The notes: generated by a model not told the origin, from the sequence alone. Positions 11,193 to 22,890 are shown, counted from the stretch's first letter. The stretch: DNA of 64,000 nucleotides from Ixodes scapularis (GCF_016920785.2 NW_024609835.1:19945108-20009107), one strand, 5' to 3'. Numbers and translations: made by a program.

Positions 11193-12104
11193 GGCAAAAG
11201 GGATGTGCGCAGACACAGCAGCCGTAGGATGAAAAGAATAAAATTCTAATTTAATGGCGAAAAAAGTCACGCAAGAAAAAAGGGTGAAGTGCCGAAAAAA
11301 AGTTGTATTAGTTTACGGGAATAATGAAGACTAGGCACAAGAGCGCTAATTACGCGGGAAAGAAACTTCTAAACAGGACGGAGTAAAAGTCAAAGTTAAC
11401 ACACAAGAACTTACAAAAATAAATTGTTAAATGAAAAATAAAATAAAGAATTGAAAATAAAAAATGGATAAAAAATAAGAAAAGGGCCTGACGTCCGTCG
11501 ACGTTTCGGCAGTGGCACTGCCTTCTTCAGGACGGGAGCCCACATGGCGTGGTAGGTTAGTTTTATAAAATATCTAGGGAGAGGGTTAGTTAACGCGAAA
11601 GTTCGAAGGGGTTTGTAGGGTAAGGGAAGCACGGGGGGGGGGACGAGTCCAATTTTGTCGCGATGAGGGAGGCGGTTCTGGGTTTTTTTCACAGGTGCAC
11701 TGGTGGTATGGAGGAGCTCGTAGGGAAGGGGAACACAGAGGGCAAAGTCCAATCTTGACGCGATGAGGCATGACAATTGTAGGTTCTGTTCGCCGGTGCA
11801 TTGGTAGCAGAAGGAGCTTGCCGGGAGAGGAAGCGCCAGGGGGTATGAGTCCACTTTTGTCGCGGTGAGGGATTAAGGTTGTGTTGTGTGTTGTGTGTTA
11901 ACTTTGACTTTTACTCCGTCCTGTTTAGAAGTTTCTTTCCCGCGTAATTAGCGCTCTTGTGCCTAGTCTTCATTATTCCCGTAAACTAATACAACTTTTT
12001 TTCGGCACTTCACCCTTTTTTCTTGCGTGACTTTTTTCGCCATTAAATTAGAATTTTATTCTTTTCATCCTACGGCTGCTGTGTATGCGCACATCACTTT
12101 TGCC
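11193..12104. mobile_element. Fold-back unit with 214-bp arms (Penelope-like?)
   Basis: The arms at 11193-11407 and 11891-12104 are almost identical inverted copies, starting GGCAAAAG and containing GGCGAAAAAAGTCACGCAAG. Both are bordered by TA repeats. The 480-bp centre has a hammerhead-like motif (11483-11540) and about three diverged tandem units of roughly 110 bp built on CGCGATGAGG and GGTGCACTGGT (11600-11880). A 147-codon minus-strand frame across these units reads the repeats and is not a gene. Inverted terminal repeats together with a hammerhead-like motif recall Penelope-like retroelements, which is inference because no reverse transcriptase is present. Confidence 0.55.
11483..11540 (-). 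ncRNA. Hammerhead-ribozyme-like motif
   Basis: On the minus strand CTGAAGA is followed by a 6-bp stem (GGCAGT/ACTGCC), then GAAA, then a 5-bp stem (ACGTC/GACGT), then C at the expected cleavage site. The core order CUGANGA, stem II, GAAA, stem III, UH matches the hammerhead ribozyme. Two departures weaken it. There is one extra A before stem II. The first stem I pair after the cleavage site is also not complementary, although GGGCT and GGCCC further out can pair. It is probably a degenerate copy. Confidence 0.4.
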
Positions 12105-12105
12105 T

Positions 12106-12147
<42 letters not shown>
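12106..12147. repeat. (TA)n microsatellite
   Basis: An uninterrupted TA run directly borders the right arm of the fold-back unit. Confidence 0.8.
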
Positions 12148-12150
<3 letters not shown>

Positions 12151-12788
12151 CCTATTACTATAATTTGAGTACGCCGACTGCAAGCACTAAAAGTAAGCCT
12201 TTAGTACACTTGAGTGCACTCCTTGTATACTAATTTTGAACTACTTTTTACCGTGGGCAGTACGATTCTACTACATGTACTAGTTTTGTACGGACGAGTA
12301 TACTTTCAGTCCACCGCCATTTTTACTGGAAGTATACTTTAAGTACACTTAAAGTATACAATCAGTACAAAGACCGCACTGAAAGTATACTTTTAGTATA
12401 CTTCAGTACACTTCCAGTGTACTGATTTTGAACGACTTTTCGCTAAGGGTAGTAGGAACGAGCTGCGATTGCCCGACTGAACAAACTGACACGGACTACA
12501 ACTTCTAAATCAGGAAAACGGAAATATATCACTCTTTTAGTGAGAACCTTTACCGTTGAATGAAGAGCGAAACCGGTGAGTTTACTGTCTTTCTGAGTCA
12601 CATCTGAAGAAGCTATTCGTCATGTTTGACACTTATGTCGTGTGCACCAGCAAAGCCGCTGTTTAGCATGGTTCACTTTGGGGCACATAAGGTTGTTGCG
12701 GTCTAAACAGGGAGCACTGAGTTTTGGTACATATAGACCAACCCAGCTCTTTGACGTCACATCACTGCGGTGGTGCTGCTGTCGGCAC

Positions 12789-12800
12789 TGCGCATGCGCA
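12789..12800. promoter_or_regulatory. Perfect NRF-1-type palindrome
   Basis: TGCGCATGCGCA is the exact NRF-1 consensus palindrome. It lies in the right remnant of hAT-like element B, in a GC-richer 150-bp stretch, with no recognised gene downstream. It may be a transposon promoter remnant or chance. Confidence 0.25.
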
Positions 12801-13148
12801 ACGCTTCGCTTCTCCCGGATCTGGTTCCTGCACACGCGCTGTGTGGGCAAACGACAGCTTGTTTTGTATATACTGTGTTGGTGTATACAGTAAATAAAAT
12901 GAACGCGAATGCACCCTCCTCCTGCGTACCCTTCCATCCTGCTCTGTACCCTTGCTCAAGGTATTCAAAAGTAATGCCAAAGTATTTTCAAAGTAATTTC
13001 ATTACTTGTTCACAGTAATTGTAATGAAATGTCATTACCTTTTGTCTGTGGTAATTTGTAATGTAATTTAATTACTTTTTTTGTAGTTTAAAAAAAGGAA
13101 CTAGTAATGTAATTTAATTAGTTTTTGAAAGTAACTTTGCCATCTTTG

Positions 13149-13587
13149 TCACGGAGACGTCGCCGAGTCGTCGCCGAGTCGTGGCCCCTTCTCCTGGCTG
13201 AAGGCATCGCTCGTCTTACGAACACGAATTGCTAAGAGCCTGAAAAGCACTCAAACGTCAATCACGAACTGCTTGACTGCGTTTTTCGCGGGACTTGCGA
13301 AGTGTGCGATTTTTTTGGTCTGCTTCGCACGGCAAGAAAATTCGAGGAAAAAAAAAAAGAAAACAACAGCGGTTGGGTGTAGCCACGTAACTTCCGGCAA
13401 CTCTCTCTTTAATCTTTCTCTCTTCTCTCCAGTCCAGTTCCAATTTCGGTTTCGAGCAATTGAGTTTTTTTTTTAAATATACATGAAACTGTACCAAAAT
13501 ATTGATTGGGTAGTCTTCTGACACCATATTAATGTTTTGCCAAAAAATAAAATTATTATTTTGGGGGTGCCAGTGTTTCTTTAACGC
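13149..13587 (+). mobile_element. Family-L dispersed repeat, copy 1, right part
   Basis: This continues family L after the hAT insertion. It shares CCACGT(A/G)ACTTCCGG, a TTTCG(A/G)GCA block, CTGAC(A/G)CCATATTAA and a GG(G/T)G(T)GCCAGTG-like end with 24243-24570. The terminus GGTGCCAGTGTTTCT followed by TTAA resembles the GGTGTCAGTGCCCCT-TTAA end of the TTAA MITE at 20747-21418. The open frame from the left part continues here to a stop at about 13476. Confidence 0.5.
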
Positions 13588-14600
13588 TAATGAATATGGT
13601 AACCCATTTTTATGTTCTTGTTTAGTTGTCAACATATTTTATTACCATTTTATTTTTTTTATCTTTCAACCCCCACCCGCATAAAACATCAAATAGCTGT
13701 TTGTGAAACATTAAAAGTAAATAAAGCAATACAAATACTATTATTACGATAAATCTAAAAAAAGATTTCATTATTTTGTTTGTATCTGGGCGTTTCATTC
13801 TCCATTTGTTTGCATTATTTGGTACGCTAAGTTTCTTTATTGTGTCCATACATCTGCATATGCACACACTCTTACCTCTGTGTTGTGTTGGTTCATTCTT
13901 CTTGAGCACCGCGTACAAAGTGTTTGCGAGAAACCCAGCGGTGCGGTCACCTTCCCCAACATTTTCCAATACAATTATTATATTTTTTTTTGCCTTGCTC
14001 TATTTTTTTATATTCGGGAGAAAATCTTGTTTTTTTTTATTGTAGGGCAAAATAACCGTTTTTTTTCCCGCGTCATTCTCAAAAATCATATATGGCCGCT
14101 TTAGTATTAGGTCTTTTTATTATGTTCCTGAGTCTTTCCAGAGTGGTGTAGTAATTTTTTAGTTGTTTTATTGCCCTCAAGGTGTACCTTTTCTCCTACA
14201 AGGGTTTCTTTTCTTTCTTTTTTCACTCTCTTTACGCTAGGATTAAATTATGATTATTTACTTTATATTCTTTCCTTTAACCAGAATTGTTTCCACACTG
14301 ACCGAGATGAAGTACTAGACAATTTCTATGTCCTCGCAACAGAAATGAAAGTGTTATCCCCGAAAATTACGGTTACGAGACTGCTGAAATTATTGCTAGC
14401 GGGATTTGTGTCGCAGGCGGCTTTGCAACCGAAATAGCAGCAAGCAAAGTAATTTTGGCCGGCGTCGTGTTCAGGAATCTCCACTTTCTGCCGGGTTCGT
14501 CAGGAATTTTCAAGCAACATGGCGTTGTTTGTAACCGGAATGAAAATCCAGCGCCTGACGTGCCACGTTGCTCTTATTGGAGGTATTGTTCTTTCCAAAT
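13588..14600. other. AT-rich unassigned stretch
   Basis: This is T-rich and A-rich sequence with many homopolymer runs and no recognisable gene. Short frames encode F/L/I-rich peptides expected from T-runs. Confidence 0.4.
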
Positions 14601-14609
14601 AATCATTAT

Positions 14610-15006
14610 CACCCTTTGACGCTTACATGCCATTGGCCGCCTCCTCCTCCTCCTCTACCTCCTCACTTCCTCCTTTCCTTTTCTACCACTTCCCCCTCCT
14701 TCTCACTCCTCCCACAATTCCCCGCTAAATTTAGCTGGAAAATTGACCCCCCTCCCCCTGACCTCAACACCAATTTAGTTTCCCCGCTAAATTTAGCGAA
14801 GAAAATGACGTCACATGACTTCGTGTCACGTCACCCATGAACAAATATAGTTTCTTCGCTAGACTTCGCGGGAAAATTGACATCACGTGACCTCAACACC
14901 AATTCAATTTCCTCCTAAATTTAGTGGGGCGGTTACGCCGACTGCGACGGCGACGGCGATAGCGACGCCACTATACGCGGAAGCGGGCGCCAAAGAGCTG
15001 CGCTCT
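14610..15006 (-). mobile_element. Family-M repeat, copy 1
   Basis: Read on the minus strand it begins AGAGCGCAGCTCTTTGGCGC, then a CGTCGCCGTCGCAGTCGGCG block. It continues with diverged repeats of CCCGCTAAATTTAGCG and CCTCAACACCAATT (14700-14925) that include TGACGTCACATGAC, and a purine-rich tract (pyrimidine-rich on +, 14640-14735). The head and CGTCGGCGTC block are shared with 40617-41030 and 53903-54120. It is a dispersed repeat of unknown class. Confidence 0.55.
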
Positions 15007-18000
15007 AAAAGTTTTTGACATCTCTTCTACAACAACCTCCCCTAAAGCAATCTGAAGCAGGAGTATTTTTTCGTTTCTCTGCACTGAACCACTGCACACA
15101 TTTCTGCATCCTTTTCTACACCCTTTACGGCACTGTTTTCCCACCCTTAAACATATAAAGGGTGTTCCAAAGAAGAAAACAAAAACTACTTTACAAGTGG
15201 CTTACCAGTCGAGGTAAGGGTTCTGGAAACGTTCTAGAGTTAGGGGTTCAGGAGAAGACCCTTGTCACACTCTGTGGGGACCTTCCCCGCATCCCTATCT
15301 AGGCTTAGGGCAGGGAGGTCGTGGGGAGTAGCCATGTAGAGTCGTGACCCGGTTGCAAAACGAGACCGTATGCCCTCGTGGACGGTACTCACTTGATGTA
15401 CGAGGTGTGATCAATGAGCTTTACCTCCCAGGCTGCAACCTTTTTTCTATTCAGTGATGAAATTGAAATGACTCCCAACTTGTATTAATCCAAAAGCGGG
15501 TTTGAAATTTCCTAATGCCAAGGAGAGCACAACGTTTCCGTACAGTCCCCACCGGATGCGACGCACACTTCCGTTACCGGTGCACTACTCACCGCATGCC
15601 GTCGTAGATGATAATAGCCCTTTTGCGAAATCCCCCAAGCGCCCCGGCCTGCGCGCGAGGAATTGTGGGAGAGACTGTCCCTCGCCTGGCCGCTCTGCCT
15701 TGAGACCGCATCGCCTTGTCGCTTGTCTCCTTTCAATCCACTATTTTTTTTTTTTATTTTATTACCTATTTTTTTATGTTCCAGCTTATGTTTTATTGCT
15801 TCTAAGTGTTTCTATTCTCTTCTGCGCGCGATATTTCTCGCATATATATAGTATTTGTGTCTTTATTTTGTCTTTTCGACGGGAGTGCCGACGGATAACA
15901 CGCCGCTTCGCGCGTCGTTCCCCGGGTGAGTACTACCGTTGCTACCGATTCCTATCGCGCTGTTAACTGTTCATTTTGGTTCATTTGACCCGCGTGCAGT
16001 CGAGAGGATATTTAGGGGTGGCGTTTAGAAATCATGCTCAGAACCAGCTCACATTAATAGGCTGCTAAGACTAGCAATCTTGATAGTGCGGAAAGCACGT
16101 TGCGAAAGAACTCTGAAAGCATCGCCGTCGGCACGCACTCAGCAGAGGCGCACACAGGTATGGCCGCCAGTGAATACTTCCTATAGACACTGCAATCATC
16201 CACACGCATGGATACAAATACATTGCGAGACAATCATGAGGCTTTGCTCGTGTTACCGCTAACAAATACTGGCTACAGCATCGACACGCAGCGCTTCAGG
16301 AATTGGGCCGCCAACTTTCCGCCGGTTCCCGAGCAAGCTCCGCATGATACGGTTCTGTTTTTCGTTCTTCTCTCGAACTTTCCGACACGAAAGAAGGTGA
16401 TCGCATATAACATCGGACGCCTCGTACGTTGGTTGCACCTAAGAACAAGGAACGTCGATGTTACCCATCCGGGCAAAGGGGTAAAACACGTGAAGGCGCT
16501 GAGTGCATGGAGAGACGGACCGAGTGAGGGGGAAAAATGGATGCAGGCTACTCGGCTAGCCGTAAGTGATGCTCCGATACAGTAAAACTATAAAAGTATA
16601 TAGTAAGAGAGAGAGAGAGAGAGAGTCAACAAGACTGGACGAGAAGATCGGCAAAGAAAACAAACCCAACAAAAAAGCTCACAAATTTCGGAGGGTCCGA
16701 CACTTGCAAGGTTCCTCGATAAGCGAGGCCGGCGGCGAAAGGGCCGGGCGGGTGCATTGCGAAGAAGACGAACAACAACAACGTACAAGTCTGACACTAC
16801 CAAAAATGCAGAAGGCACGGTGCCGCCGAACAACAGGGGGGGAAAAAAAAGAGAGGCTGTGGAGATTGGCACTTTGCGTCTGAGATATGGTCCTAATGGC
16901 CAGAGACCGGGAACGCTCGGGCTGCCGGTATTCGCGTGGTCTGCATGCGGCGCGCTCTTGCCCGCGGTGTTGCTCGCACTACCGCTCGCTCGTCGATCGA
17001 AGCCAAGAGGGGAGAGATAGCGGAGGCTGCGCGGTGCTGCATGTTCGCGCCGCCGCCGCCGCCGCGAAAAACTATCCGCGCCTCTGGCGTTCTTTCGTGT
17101 TATTGCGAATGCGGCGCGACACGTACCACGCATATGGTACAACGCGGTACACACTTCCTGTCGCGCGTCGCAAAATGAAATTTATAAAAAAAAGCGAACG
17201 AACAACCACGCCGAAACAAACAATGGCCCCGCTAAAACCGGCGTCCGAAAATAGGTGACGAGCTCCGAGATCGTTCATTGTAAGCGTGTCCGCGTTTCGG
17301 GAGGCAGAAGGGGGGAGTGCTTCGCTCCGAAATTGTGTTTTCTGTTCCCGTTTTTGCTCGTGTTTCACGATGTGTTGCCCTCCGGTTGGTTGGGCGGCAA
17401 GGGCCTCCTCCTTTGGCGTTCCAACACACGGTTAATTTGTGCTCGAGCGCTCGGGCCGCGCGTTGTGTGGGCTTCGCAGGCTGCGTGCTCGATGCGGCCC
17501 GTGCGTTCTTTAGACTTTAACGAAATTATAATTCGATTAGTCGGGCGAGGGCGAAAATTGTATGGGAAGTTTATGGCGAAAGAGAAGAAAGTTGGGCCCT
17601 CCCGTATTCCTTGCGCCCGTTCTTTACCTTGTAGTTATGTGCGTGCAAAGAAGGATTATGTCTTAGGTTCTGCTGATGGACGAAAACCGGCAGGTGAAAG
17701 AGAAACTGCGGGCGAGCGCGTACAAAATGATGCGCGATAAAAATCACAATACAGGCGCGAGCACAAAACTTCTGGAGAGCTTAGAACGCGCAAAACTTGT
17801 TAGAAATTTTGAGTTAACTTTTATTTCCGAAGCTCTTGAAGTGCTAAATTTCTTTTCAGCAATATTTGTCAAGAAGTAACAACAGCACAATACGAAGATT
17901 AGTGCGGGCTCGACCCCGGTTACGAACATATTGATCCCTAGACCGTGGGAGAGACAAACGACAAACACAGCTGCCAGACCCATCAAACCCACATTGCAAG

Positions 18001-19724
18001 CAACTTGTTCCCAGAGCGAGCTTCGTCAATGGGAAGAGCCGGCAGTAGCCTGGACAGAAAAGCCAAAACGGCGCCGTCGCCAGTGCCGCATATTCCTCCC
18101 GTGCTGATAATGCGACGTAAAAGTATTCGAGGTAAACTTGAAGATGCACCCCGTAGAGCGGTGCATGATTTCTTGTTTTTTTTTTTTTTTTTTCTGGATG
18201 AGGTTGGAAGTACATGAAGGGATAATTGTAAGAGATTGATGGAAATGGGGAGGTACAAGATGCAGAGTGCGTTCACTGAGCCAGAAAAGGTGACATTGAC
18301 GAAAAAATATTTCCTGGAAGATGAGGTGAAGCTGCGAACGTGGGGTGCGCGTTCGATATTAGGGTCAAAGTTCCCCCGGAGCCACGTCCACGGTTTTGAC
18401 CGTCCACATGGTCGTGAACGTGGGTGCGACGGAAGAAAGATCGAGTGCATTCTGAAGGTCGCCATGACAACAACGTCGCGCGCGTTGCCCTTTCAGTTAC
18501 GAAGTGTAGCAGACTTTAACTCTAGCAGGCTGAAATAAAATACTTGAATACATCCTTACCAAAAAATTGTGATCGGAAGAGATAGGTTAAGATCACTCCC
18601 TCCGTTAGGAGAGTATGCGTGGCTAATGATTGGTCAAAACAGCTGTCAATCAAAGCGCACAGGATCACTGAAAAAATTTCGGCCACCAAGGCCGTGCCCT
18701 TCCTGTCGCCCTATTCTAACCAATTAATGGCCAAACTCTCTACATATATGGCTCTGCTTGTTCCACACTGGAATGTCGCCATATGGTCATGAATAAACGC
18801 GTTGCTGAACAAGAAGTTTCCTGGGTCGCCAAAATACTAATTCTGCTTTGGATAAGCTTCGTGAAAATAGATTTTTTACAAGTGTCGAGATTTCCAATAA
18901 TAGAACCTAGCCAGGCTGGACAATAGAAACCAATGTGAATGAAATTGTGTTTTAAATCATAATTTAATTTATATTTTAATTTAGACGAGCTTTGCAACGA
19001 TGATAAAAATTAAAAAAAAAATTCGCAAACACAATCCCAACATATAATTTTGTTTATTGTTTGTCTACCATTTGAAGCTTTCTTCGAGCGTTTGCTCTGT
19101 ATTCAACTCATAAAATTATCAAAGAAAGATTTATACAAGGCGAAACACGAGCAAGAAGAAGCGTTCATATGAACAATTCAGAGCGATGAGCTTCATTTCC
19201 ACCTTCCACCTTGTTCGCCAGCAACGCAACGTCATGTTGCAACAAAACAAAACGCGAAAAACACACAAAAAACTTTAACTATAAATGTAATGTTTTATTG
19301 CACTCAAGTTAGAAGTCTACAGAAGTATCAATTAAATATTTTTATCAAAGTAAAAAAAAGGGTAAGCTTGTTTTTTTAGCTTTTGGTGGGGATTACAGTA
19401 ATAAATATGTTCATTAAACTATACTTTACATTTTATCAAACTATATTTTTGCGTTTTTATCAATGATCGGAGAAATTAAGTAATGAATTTGCCTTGTTGA
19501 AAAAAAGGTATGCTGTTAAATAATCACTCTTTTCTAGCTACAGTGATTTTAATAGAATTAATCGGATATAAACAAATAAATTGGACTTAATTGACCTATA
19601 AGAGCTCAACAACCCAGAACACAATTTGCAGCTCGAAATTCGGCATTTTACAACCCGAAAAGAGGCGGTCGGTAATTGGCCGGTTTCAGTCGCGCTCACT
19701 CTTTTCCGTGGTCAAGTGCCGTTC
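15007..19724. other. Unassigned stretch with a CpG-rich core
   Basis: No gene is recognised. 16690-17500 is GC-rich and CpG-rich, with GCCGCCGCCGCCGCC at about 17050 and long overlapping frames on both strands, up to 188 codons on the minus strand. This fits a CpG-island-like region better than any known protein. A (GA)n run lies at 16606-16624. A poly-T run at 18177-18193 follows a small GATGCACC/GGTGCATG hairpin. 18740-19700 is AT-rich. Confidence 0.35.
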
Positions 19725-19884
19725 AAAATAAGTGCACCAAATATAGTCTAAGTTGTGTGTCATCTAATGCGCACATAGAGCATTAAAAATAGAAAAGAAC
19801 AAGAACCCCACTTTTCTGGCCTCCAAAGAACTGCAAATACATTGATCGAAAAAAAAAATGCTTGCACAGATCACAGGAAGTAAG
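19725..19884 (+). mobile_element. Family-L dispersed repeat, copy 2, left part
   Basis: Shared blocks with copy 1 include CCAAATATA near 19737, an A-run followed by TTGCACAGA near 19864, and GGAAGTA at 19876. The copy is cut by hAT-like element A and continues at 23966. Confidence 0.5.
19877..19884. other. hAT target-site duplication, left copy
   Basis: GAAGTAAG is repeated exactly at 23966-23973, flanking the terminal CAGTGTTGTAC and GTACAACACTG. This is the cleanest 8-bp duplication in the window. Confidence 0.85.
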
Positions 19885-20084
19885 CAGTGTTGTACACGTT
19901 CCTCGAAAAAAGGAACGAAAGCTCGTTCCTCGTTCCTTCTGATTTTTGGAACGCGTTCCCGTTACAGATAAAAATGGAACGTATCGTTATATATACGTTA
20001 CATTTGTAGTTCCCTAATTACTATATCTAGTTTAATCAAGCAGAGATTTTTTTTATCTATCGCATTAGTAGTCAAGGTACGAGT

Positions 20085-20742
20085 TTGTATGTCGTTGTGG
20101 AAGGACAACCGGAGAAGAAAACAAGCGGAAGCAGGGTTTCATTTGTTGATATATTCAAGTTAAAAATCTCAGCTTTTAATATGTTAAATATGTTTATGTC
20201 AAAATCATTGACTTATGATGCCAACTCACTGTGGACTGACTTCAGAAATCTGCTGTCAAAGCTTGTCGATAAGCACATTCCTTGTAAATATGTAAAGGAC
20301 AAACCAAAACCCGACAAACCTTGGATGAATTATAAAGTAAAAAAAAGTAGTTCGATAACCTTCACGTATGTATTCCAAGTATAAAAAAAGTCCTACTGCC
20401 AATCTTGAGTACCGTCTAAAAGAGCTGGATATAGTTTATAGGAGCGCCATAAGTGCGGCCAAGGAGGATTATTTCTCTGGACTGGCAAAGGCTATCAACA
20501 TAAATTCGAAAGCCTTTTGGAGTTACCTTAGAAAAACACGAAAAGAAAGAACAGGCATTCCGAGTATTACAGATACTGGTAGAGTCATAACAGATAATTT
20601 AACTAAAGCTAATTGTTTCAACGATTATTTTCAGTCAATATTTCTCAAAAACGGTGACTACGAACATTTGCCGATTCTTACAGATAGAGTGGAAAATGCT
20701 ATGCCTCCCGTCATAATCACGCTAGAGGGAATAAGAAATTGC
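20085..20742 (+). pseudogene. LINE ORF2 fragment, endonuclease-RT linker
   Basis: The frame open to 20384 encodes a segment with LWTDFRNLLSKLVDKHIPCK, typical of the linker after the endonuclease of CR1/Jockey LINEs. A frameshift lies between about 20340 and 20367, in an A-rich stretch. From 20368 the continuing frame has SAISAAKEDYFS and AFWSYLRKTRKE, matching the conserved region ahead of the reverse transcriptase. It is cut at 20742 by the TTAA MITE, then resumes at 21423. The endonuclease domain itself is missing by 5' truncation. Confidence 0.75.
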
Positions 20743-20746
20743 TTAA

Positions 20747-21418
20747 AGGGGCACTGACACATCAAAATCATATTTTTTTTTATTATCCGAAACGATTGAA
20801 AACGATGCCGGGACATTACCCTCAAAATTTGAGATTTGGGAATTCAGTATTCGTGAAGTAAAAAAACAATTTCCAAATGCCGAATTCGAAGTTCCCGCGC
20901 GATCGGCGCCGGTGCCTTGACGTCAAAAATCGCGGAGACCTGAGAGTCGACTTCCTTTCACCACTCCCTGCTGTTGCCATGGCGACCCAAAGCGAGGAGG
21001 AAAGGAGCGAGCGCCCGGCGTTGCGGCGGACCGGTTTTGAGCGGTGTCGCCTGTTTTCCGTTGGAGGATACAAATCCAGGAGACGGCACCACAACGAACT
21101 CCCGATTTTTGGTATTTCAAAAAGAAGGGCCGTAGTGCGTTCGCAATTGCGTTAAAAAACATGTTTTAGGATTGCCGTAATTAAATGTTATAGAGATGTC
21201 GCCTACAAAGCTTCTAAATTTCCTGATTTTTGACGTCACCGATCAAAAGAAGCGAGGAGGCGAGACGCGGGAAAATCAAACGCCAAAAATAAAAAGGCGC
21301 GCGCGCGCGCGGGAAAATTTTTTTTTCGCGATGCGGTTTTTTTTGCGTGTCTATGACTGCAACTTGCATCGTTTTAGACAATAAAAATAAATACGACCTT
21401 TGGGGTGTCAGTGCCCCT
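20747..21418. mobile_element. TTAA-flanked MITE 1, 672 bp, inside the LINE
   Basis: The terminal inverted repeats are AGGGGCACTGACAC and GTGTCAGTGCCCCT, and TTAA sits on both sides (20743-20746 and 21419-21422). The LINE frame is interrupted exactly there. TTAA duplications are made by piggyBac and Kolobok transposases, and the AGGG start favours a Kolobok-like origin. The interior contains a TTGCCATGGCGACC block at 20974-20987 and frames of about 90 codons on both strands, none recognised. A (CG)n stretch lies near 21298-21311. Confidence 0.8.
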
Positions 21419-21422
21419 TTAA

Positions 21423-22890
21423 ACTCTTTAAAAGAAGACAAGGCCGTCGGTCCAGACGAGATGCCCCCAAGGTATTAAGAGCCTGCTCGTGTATAGTTTC
21501 ACAATACTTTTATGTAATTTTTTGTGAATCTCTTGAAAGCGGATTGCTCCCTAAAGAAAGGAAACAAACGTATGTTGTACCAATTCATAAAAATGGTCCA
21601 AAATCAATTGTTGACAATTACAGGCCGATTTCCTTGAGCTGTATATCATGTAAGATATTTGAACATATTGTCGATAGTAGTATAATTAAGCACCTAGAAG
21701 ATAATAACTTTTTTTGCCCTAACCAACACGGTTTTCGTAGTGGTGTCTCCTGCAGTACCCAATTAATTGAGCTCTATCATGATTTAGTTAGTGCGGCTGA
21801 AAACAGACTGCAAACGGATGCCATTTTTGTGGATTTCCGCAAAGCGTTCGATTCTGTTTCGCATCAATTGTTATTACACAAAATGAGTGCTTTAAATATC
21901 GACCGTAATGTGCTCGGGTGGATAAAAGGCTACCTGAGTGGGAGGAAACAGTGCGTCGTCCTGGGGGGTAAAAGATCAGAGTACGTAGATGTAACTTCGG
22001 GGGTACCTCAAGGGTCAGTGCTGGGACCACTTTTATTTTTAATCTACATTAATGATATAGCGTCTTCCATCCCTTCTAATATCAGATTATTCGCGGACGA
22101 TTGTGTAATTTACAGAACAATAAGGAACGTTAACGATGTCTCTTCCTTGCAAGAGGATTTGAACCGGGTTAGATTATGGTGCGGGACCTGGGAACTGGGG
22201 TTAAACACAAGCAAATGTTTTCATGTCGCTTTTAGTAAAAAGAAACATAATATTGATTCGGCTTATGCTATTGGTTGAGACTCGTTGCGGAAAGTGTCTG
22301 AAATTAAATATCTTGGTGTCATTCTTTCAGAAAACCTTTCGTTCAATCAGCACATAGATATGATCATGAAAAAGGCTGGCAGGGTTCTTAGCTTAGTCAT
22401 CCGCAATCTTCGCTCTGCTCCACAAATCTTGAAAGAGACAGCGTATCGCTCACTAGTTAGACCACATCTAGGATATGCGAGTGCCGTATGGAACCCGCAC
22501 CAAAAATATCTCATAGATAAGATAGAAGGCATTCAAAATCGCGCTGTGAGGTTTATTCTGAATAAGTATTCTCGAGCAGAGAGTGTGACACAAATGAAAG
22601 TTTGTATGGGTATCGAGCCTTTAGAAAAAAGACGTAAGAATAATAGACTTAAACTTATTTACGCTATCCACAATGATTTAACTGGAATAGACACGTCGAA
22701 TTATCTAGAAATGCCCCACTATATATCGAGTAGGAGGGACCACGTAAAAAAAATACGCGAAATAAAATGTCGAACTAACTATATGATGTTTTCTTTTTTT
22801 CCGAGAACTATATCGGAATGGGATGAACTGCCGTCTGATATTGTATCAGCTAACAGTGACTCTTTTATTAGCCTTATTAATGCAATGTAA
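21423..22890 (+). pseudogene. LINE reverse transcriptase, disrupted
   Basis: After the MITE the frame starts SLKEDKAVGPDEMPP, then shifts by one base at a C-run near 21463-21468. It continues as the reverse transcriptase: YRPISLSCISCKIFEHIV, HGFRSGVSCSTQLIEL, the motif A region FVDFRKAFDSVSH, the motif B region SGVPQGSVLGPLLFLIYIND, and motif C FADD at 22090-22101. A TGA at 22276-22278 stops the frame, which then continues in phase through EIKYLGVILSENLSF and the thumb region RPHLGYASAVWNPH to the natural end at 22888-22890. The catalytic aspartates are present, but the frame is broken. The family is CR1/Jockey-group by motif spacing. Confidence 0.9.

Larger units (their letters stand above)
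7322..12449. mobile_element. TA-flanked inverted-repeat element, 5.13 kb
   Basis: The left end CCCTTAGCGAAAAGTCGTTC is repeated, inverted, as the right end ending GCTAAGGG. The match is perfect for 24 bases and is flanked by TA on both sides. Each end is followed by about 250 bp packed with variants of AGTATACTT and AGTACACTT in both orientations (7345-7580 and 12195-12425). A TA duplication with long subterminal arrays indicates a cut-and-paste DNA transposon. I cannot assign the superfamily, although Tc1/mariner-like elements share the TA duplication. No transposase is recognised, and the interior holds a MITE and a fold-back unit. It is inserted in hAT-like element B. Confidence 0.7.
5999..13148. 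mobile_element. hAT-like element B, with nested insertions
   Basis: The left end CAGAGACGGCGGGAATGACA leads into an AT-rich subterminal zone of TTACTGTAAT and AATTACTTT repeats (6015-6180). The right end has the matching mirror zone (12960-13130), then AGTAACTTTGCCATCTTTG. An 8-bp near-identical duplication flanks it. Both zones align with the two ends of the short element at 50669-51507, which looks like an internal-deletion relative. Most of the 7.15 kb is explained by the inserted element at 7322-12449, leaving about 2 kb of its own sequence. No transposase is recognised, so it is probably non-autonomous. Confidence 0.65.

Noticed and set aside
16588..17154. 188-codon minus-strand frame
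   Set aside because: It is produced by a GC-rich tract and a (GA)n repeat, with no recognised motif.
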